From Bordetella parapertussis (GTDB lineage: Bacteria; Pseudomonadota; Gammaproteobacteria; Burkholderiales; SG8-39), in the NCBI GenBank assembly GCA_945862265.1, contig CAMAXP010000042.1:1-42959 (forward strand): a stretch of 42,959 nucleotides of DNA, given 5' to 3'. Within the stretch, counting starts at the first letter, position 1; the number at the start of each line of letters is the position of its first letter. Positions 38,754 to 42,959 of this stretch are shown piece after piece. A program made the position numbers and the translations under genes. The notes beneath the pieces were generated by a model that was not told where the DNA came from, searched no databases, and was given only the letters and a program-made list of their open reading frames with translations.

Positions 38754-40493
38754 ATGAAGTGCGATACAGAGACAACGCAATCGGCGATGCTGGCTGCGGT
38801 CGTGGCCTTGGCATTCGTTCCGTTGGGCGCGCATGCGCAGCTTGCGCAACTGCGCCCCGACGCCGGGCAGATCCTAGAGCAGCAGCGCAACACCGTTCCC
38901 ACGCCGGCGCGCCCGGGCAGCGAGGTCATGCCTCGCGAGGAGTCCCCGCGCCCGGCCATGCGGGGCTCCGCGTCGCTCAAGGTCACCGTCAAGCAGTTCC
39001 GCATCAGCGGCAACCGCATCTATTCTGAAGAGCAGCTGCTACCGCTGCTGAAGGACACCTACGGCAAGGAACTCGACTTCGAAGGCCTTTCCGACGCGGC
39101 CAACGCCGTGCGTGCGTACTACCGTGCAAACGGGTACTTCCTCGCCCAGGCTTACCTGCCCGCGCAGCAGATCCGCGATGGCGTGGTCGAAATCGCGATC
39201 CTCGAGGGCCGCATCGGCAACGTCGAGCTGAAGCCCGATGCAAGCTCGCGCCTGCGTCCTGAGTTTGCGCGCGGCGTTCTCGACAGCCACCTCAAGGAAG
39301 GCGACACCATCACCGAGACCGGCCTCGAGCGGCCGCTGCTCCTGCTGAGCGACCTGCCCAACGTGGTGGTCAGTTCCGAGATCGGGCCGAGCACCAGGGC
39401 CATCGGCTCGGCCGACCTGCGCGTGAACATCAAGGAAAGCGGCGGGATCATCTCTGGCTACGCCGACGTCGACAACGGCGGCAACCGGTTCACCGGCGAG
39501 ATGCGCACGGGCGTGAACCTCAACGCCAATAACATCACCGGTTTCGGCGACCAGCTGTCCGTGCGGGCGACCCTGACCAACGAGCGCATGAGCTTTGTGC
39601 GGGCGGCGATCACGGCGCCGGTCGGCTACGACGGCACCCGGGCGGGGATCAGCTACTCCACGTTCAACTACACGCTGGAACGCGACTTCGCGAGCCTGAA
39701 GGCGCACGGCGATGGCGCGGTCTTGACCCTCTACGGGCTGCATCCCCTCATCCGTACCCGCAACGCGAACCTGATCGCGCAGGTCTCCTACGAAAACAAG
39801 CTGCTCAAGGACCGCATCGACACCACGAGCAGCGTCGAGGATCGCAAGATCAACACCGTCAAGCTGGGCCTCGTCGGCGACGTCCGCGACCGGCTCTTCG
39901 GCGGTGCGTTGAACTCGTTCTCCGCAGTCTATACAGACGGTACGCTGGATCTCGGGCCGTCCGCCCTCGCGGCAGCTGACCTGGGCGCCACGGGCCTGCG
40001 GACCCAGGGCAAGTTTTCCAAGCTCAACTTCGACATGCGGCGCCTGCAGCGGATCAACGAGGACATGAACCTGCTGGTCGCGATGAGCGGCCAGATGACC
40101 TCCAAGAACCTCGCTTCGGCAGAGAAGATGTCCCTCGGCGGCTCGAACGGCGTACGCGCCTATCCGACAGGCCAGGCGATCGGCGACCAGGGGTTCCTGT
40201 TCACCACCGAACTGCGCTACATCGTGCCGAAGCTGCAGGTGCTGTCCGGGGACGTCACGTTCGCGGGCTTCTACGACGCGGGCCGGGTGCAGGTCAATAA
40301 CAACCCGCTCAATGTCACGACGGCCAACTTCCAGGGCCTCTCGGGGTATGGATTGGGCGTGACGGTAGGCAAGGACAACGACTTCCTGCTCAAGACCTCG
40401 GTGGCCTGGCGCGGCGAAAACGACGTGCCCGATGCCGACACTGCCCGCCGCAACCCGCGGGTCTGGTTCCAGGGGATCAAGTGGTTCGAGTGA
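38754..40493 (+). CDS. Two-partner secretion outer-membrane transporter (FhaC/ShlB family)
   Basis: TpsB transporter, 579 aa, that carries the following large exoprotein across the outer membrane. Signal peptide about residues 1-28 (ending FVPLGAHA). Two POTRA domains follow (VTVKQFRISGNRIYSEEQL, then VEIAILEGRIGNVELK), then a 16-strand barrel with the family's conserved loop VRAYPTGQAIGDQG near residue 466, and a C-terminal strand ending in WFQGIKWFE. The ATG at 38754 is preceded by CAAAA and a G9 tract; an in-frame GTG at 38730 would place the G tract inside the coding sequence. The exoprotein gene starts 139 bp downstream. Confidence 0.92.
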   Translation: MKCDTETTQSAMLAAVVALAFVPLGAHAQLAQLRPDAGQILEQQRNTVPTPARPGSEVMPREESPRPAMRGSASLKVTVKQFRISGNRIYSEEQLLPLLKDTYGKELDFEGLSDAANAVRAYYRANGYFLAQAYLPAQQIRDGVVEIAILEGRIGNVELKPDASSRLRPEFARGVLDSHLKEGDTITETGLERPLLLLSDLPNVVVSSEIGPSTRAIGSADLRVNIKESGGIISGYADVDNGGNRFTGEMRTGVNLNANNITGFGDQLSVRATLTNERMSFVRAAITAPVGYDGTRAGISYSTFNYTLERDFASLKAHGDGAVLTLYGLHPLIRTRNANLIAQVSYENKLLKDRIDTTSSVEDRKINTVKLGLVGDVRDRLFGGALNSFSAVYTDGTLDLGPSALAAADLGATGLRTQGKFSKLNFDMRRLQRINEDMNLLVAMSGQMTSKNLASAEKMSLGGSNGVRAYPTGQAIGDQGFLFTTELRYIVPKLQVLSGDVTFAGFYDAGRVQVNNNPLNVTTANFQGLSGYGLGVTVGKDNDFLLKTSVAWRGENDVPDADTARRNPRVWFQGIKWFE

Positions 40494-40536
40494 TTCCCGC
40501 TCATGATCAAATTTTCTTTAGATGTGTGACAAATGT

Positions 40537-40558
40537 CGCGGAAATTTTGGGTTCCGCG
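40537..40558. promoter_or_regulatory. Hairpin between TPS transporter and exoprotein genes
   Basis: CGCGGAA and TTCCGCG form a perfect 7-bp stem around an 8-base loop, 43 bp after the transporter stop and 74 bp before the exoprotein ATG. There is no T run after it, so it may slow or partially end transcription or shape the mRNA between the two genes. The function is inferred from position only. Confidence 0.35.
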
Positions 40559-40632
40559 GGGTCATGCTTTGAATTGCAAGGGAATGGGCGCCCATGCGTC
40601 CGTCCTCGTCAGATGCATCCTGGAGTGCCGCT

Positions 40633-42959
40633 ATGAATAAAACGCCGAACGCCATCCGCCGCCAGTCCACCCGCACGCGATTCGGGAGGTCGGGTTCCTA
40701 CCCTGTCATCGTCGCCTCGGTGCTGGCCCTCGCGGTCCAGGGCGCCTACGGGCAGGCCCTCCCGACGGGCGGCCAGGTCGCCGCCGGCACGGCCACGATC
40801 AACCAGATCGGCGCGAACTCGCTCAAGATCAACCAGTCTTCGCAGAACGCGATCCTGAACTGGCAGACCTTCTCGGTCGGCGCGGGCAACTCGGTGGTGT
40901 TCCAGCAGCCCTCGGCCTCGTCGATTGCGCTGAACCGCGTGCTCGGCAACAACGCCTCGGAAATCTTCGGTTCGTTGATCGCCAACGGCCAGATTTTCCT
41001 CGTGAACCCCAATGGCATCCTGTTCGGCCGCTCGGCGCAGGTGGACGTCGGCGGCCTTGCCGCGTCCACGCTCGGCATTTCTGACGCCAACTTCCTGAAC
41101 GGCCGCTATTCGTTCACCAATGGCGGCTCGGCCGGATCAGTGGTCAACCAGGGCACCATCACGACCCTGTCGGGCTACGCGGCCCTGCTCGGGCCGCAGG
41201 TGTCGAACAGCGGCGTCATCAATGCGCGCCTCGGCACCGTTGCGATGGCCGCCGGCGACAAGGTCACGTTGGATATGGTCGGCGACGGGCTGATTTCCGT
41301 TCGCGTGGATTTGGCCGCGGTGAACGCCTCGGCAATCAACTCCGGCACGATTACCGCTGATGGCGGCAACGTGCTGATGACTGCGCGTTCCGCGAACGCG
41401 CTGCTCGATACCGTGATCAGCAACGACGGCGTGATTCGCGCCAATGCGATCACCGAGCGTGGCGGTTCGATCTACCTGGATGGCGGTTCGGCTGGCGTCA
41501 CGAGCGTCACCGGCACGCTGACGGCTTCGGGCTTGGGCGCGGGGCAGAAGGGCGGCGCGATTACGGTGTTGGGTGACAAGGTTGGGTTGTTTGGGAATGC
41601 GGCGCTGAATGCTTCGGGGGATGCGGGGGGTGGGACGGTGCTGGTGGGGGGGAATTGGCAGGGGAGCGGGCCGGAGGCGAATGCGCAGATGACCTATGTT
41701 GGGTCGGGTGCTTCGATCAATGTGGATGCCGTTACCAATGGCGATGGCGGCAGCGTCGTAGTCTGGGCGGACAAATCCACGCGGTACTTTGGCTCAATTT
41801 CTGCCGAAGGCGGCGCGCGGGGTGGTAGCGGTGGGACTGTTGAGGTTTCCGGAAAGAGCAGTCTTACATTTGCCGGATTGGTTGGTATTGGCGCGCCAAA
41901 GGGTCGAGCGGGTACTCTACTGCTGGATCCGGGCGATCTCTATATTGTTTCCGCAGATCCAGGCAACGGGTCGCTAATTGATGCGGGGGAACCGTTCGAT
42001 GAGGCGCTGAATACTCCAGCCAACAATTACTTCGCCTTGGCTTCCTCGATTAATGGTACGGCAGGTGCGGTTACGCTCTCGGCGAGCAATGACATCATTT
42101 TTAATGTGGGCCTTAATTTGGGCGCTACGACTACGAGCCTCACAGGCACGGCGAGCAATGCCATCACAATGAACAGCTTTGGCATCTCGTCGACGACGGG
42201 TGCGAGCGTGACCCTAAACGCAGGCGCTGGCGGGATTACCAACATTGGCGCTTCCGACATTGTTGGCGGTACTTTCACGCTGAACACAACGGGGACTGTA
42301 ACTCAGGCCGGGGCGATCACTGCGGCGACTTTGGACCTGCGTGGGACGGGTGGGACGTTCACTCTGGGCACGCAGAACAACGCGGTGACGACCCTCAAGG
42401 CGAACACGAATGTTCTGACGGCGCTGTCGTTCAAGGATGACACGGGCTTTGCCGTGGCGGGTGCGACGGCCACGGGCAATGTCACGCTGGAGTCGGCGGG
42501 CGGGACGGTGACGCAGTCGGCGTTGATCAGTGCGGCGGGGCTGGAGTTGCTGGGCGCGGGGGGCACGCACACGCTGACCAACACGGGTAACGCGATCACG
42601 ACGCTGGCGGGTAACACGGGCACGGTGAGCCTGGTTGAGAACAGCGGGTTTGCGATTGGCACGGTGAACACGGTGGGGCTGACGACCAGCGCCAACACGA
42701 CGCTGTCGAGCACGGGAACGGTGACGCAGTCGCAGCTGATTGCGGCGGCGGGGCTGGAGCTCCTGGGTACGGCGGGGGTCTACACGCTGACCAACACGGG
42801 TAACGCGATCACGACGCTGGCGGGCAACACGGGCACGGTGAGCATGGTTGAGAACAGCGGGTTTGCGATCGGCACGGTGAACACAGTGGGGCTGACGGCG
42901 ACGACGGCGGCGACGCTGTCCTCGACCGGGACGGTGACGCAGTCGGCGGCGATCACGAC
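40633..42959 (+). CDS. Filamentous-haemagglutinin-like TPS exoprotein (3' end outside window)
   Basis: Secreted TpsA protein; 775 complete codons are visible with no stop. An N-terminal signal region (about residues 1-44, hydrophobic SYPVIVASVLALAVQGAYG) precedes the TPS secretion domain. The domain's hallmarks are SQNAILNWQTFSVGAG, IALNRVLGNNASEIFGSL and the NPNGI box in QIFLVNPNGILFG. A beta-helix body of short Gly/Ala/Thr/Asn-rich repeats follows (GSVVNQGTITTLSGYAALL; GGSIYLDGGSAG). From about residue 555 the protein becomes a tandem of ~71-residue repeats that continues past the window. Such proteins are adhesins or biofilm or contact-dependent toxins; the deciding C-terminus is not visible. 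No RBS stands out except GGAG eight bases before the ATG. Confidence 0.9.
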   Translation, partial: MNKTPNAIRRQSTRTRFGRSGSYPVIVASVLALAVQGAYGQALPTGGQVAAGTATINQIGANSLKINQSSQNAILNWQTFSVGAGNSVVFQQPSASSIALNRVLGNNASEIFGSLIANGQIFLVNPNGILFGRSAQVDVGGLAASTLGISDANFLNGRYSFTNGGSAGSVVNQGTITTLSGYAALLGPQVSNSGVINARLGTVAMAAGDKVTLDMVGDGLISVRVDLAAVNASAINSGTITADGGNVLMTARSANALLDTVISNDGVIRANAITERGGSIYLDGGSAGVTSVTGTLTASGLGAGQKGGAITVLGDKVGLFGNAALNASGDAGGGTVLVGGNWQGSGPEANAQMTYVGSGASINVDAVTNGDGGSVVVWADKSTRYFGSISAEGGARGGSGGTVEVSGKSSLTFAGLVGIGAPKGRAGTLLLDPGDLYIVSADPGNGSLIDAGEPFDEALNTPANNYFALASSINGTAGAVTLSASNDIIFNVGLNLGATTTSLTGTASNAITMNSFGISSTTGASVTLNAGAGGITNIGASDIVGGTFTLNTTGTVTQAGAITAATLDLRGTGGTFTLGTQNNAVTTLKANTNVLTALSFKDDTGFAVAGATATGNVTLESAGGTVTQSALISAAGLELLGAGGTHTLTNTGNAITTLAGNTGTVSLVENSGFAIGTVNTVGLTTSANTTLSSTGTVTQSQLIAAAGLELLGTAGVYTLTNTGNAITTLAGNTGTVSMVENSGFAIGTVNTVGLTATTAATLSSTGTVTQSAAIT
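42508..42959 (+). repeat. Tandem 213-bp repeats in the exoprotein gene
   Basis: Units begin at 42508, 42721 and 42934 (GTGACGCAGTCG each time), a period of exactly 213 bp or 71 codons; a diverged earlier unit begins near 42298 (210 bp before). Units share long near-identical stretches such as the segment coding TLTNTGNAITTLAGNTGTVS and the one coding ENSGFAIGTVNTVGLT. The array is open at the window edge. Such homology allows copy number to change by recombination or slippage. Confidence 0.85.

Noticed and set aside
40525..40540. Second CRP-like site before the exoprotein gene (TGTGA-N6-TCGCG)
   Set aside because: Only one half-site matches; expected by chance.
42298..42959. CRISPR-like repeat array
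   Set aside because: The repeats are long, contiguous, in frame and code for beta-helix protein; there are no spacers.

Overview
The window is GC-rich chromosomal DNA that most likely comes from a betaproteobacterium. This rests on a Bug-type periplasmic binding protein (a family greatly expanded in Burkholderiales), a System I (Ccm) cytochrome c maturation set, two-partner secretion genes, and overall gene style. The assignment is inference; there is no rRNA or other phylogenetic marker in the window and I saw no tRNA.

Layout. 1-1.2 kb: most of an IS4-family insertion sequence running off the left edge. 1.5-4.5 kb (minus): a catabolic operon dpaL-pxpA-bug. 4.5-6.1 kb (plus): a PEP mutase/isocitrate lyase-family enzyme and a Phd/YefM-RelE/ParE toxin-antitoxin pair with a perfect operator-like palindrome. 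6.3-14.8 kb: unlinked housekeeping and accessory genes. These are a small hypothetical, a ribosome hibernation factor, a P-type ATPase, a lone molybdopterin-binding subunit of the xanthine dehydrogenase family, a secreted alpha/beta hydrolase, a decayed metallo-beta-lactamase-fold gene, a GIY-YIG-like protein and an enoyl-CoA hydratase.

14.8-27.5 kb (minus) is the most striking part: nine tightly packed genes, several joined by ATGA overlaps, that read as one operon. In transcription order they are a tetraheme cytochrome, a cyclic-nucleotide-binding protein fused to a four-cluster ferredoxin, a membrane protein with candidate haem-ligating histidines, a membrane-anchored decaheme cytochrome with a Cys-rich cytosolic head, a pentaheme cytochrome, an outer-membrane beta-barrel, a membrane-anchored FAD/2Fe-2S reductase, a degenerate class III cyclase fused to an FHA domain, and an FHA protein with a tract of repeated threonine motifs. 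Together they carry 19 CXXCH haem sites plus Fe-S and flavin centres, mixed with cNMP- and phosphothreonine-type sensing domains. A perfect CRP-consensus palindrome lies just upstream. I do not recognise this as a named system; it is the best candidate for an undescribed one, probably a regulated electron conduit between the cytoplasm or quinone pool and the periplasm or outer membrane.

27.7-31.1 kb: two tandem acetoacetate decarboxylase-family genes (the second lacks the key catalytic residues), then, on the other strand, 3-hydroxybutyrate dehydrogenase and a patatin-like hydrolase. The set suggests acetoacetate/3-hydroxybutyrate metabolism. 31.4-38.4 kb: a complete ccm set split into two converging operons, ccmEFGHI (plus) and ccmABCD (minus), which meet in a shared CTAG stop. 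This apparatus would mature the haem proteins encoded next door. 38.7-42.9 kb: a two-partner secretion transporter (FhaC/ShlB type) and the first 775 codons of its filamentous-haemagglutinin-like exoprotein, which runs off the right edge in a tandem 213-bp repeat.
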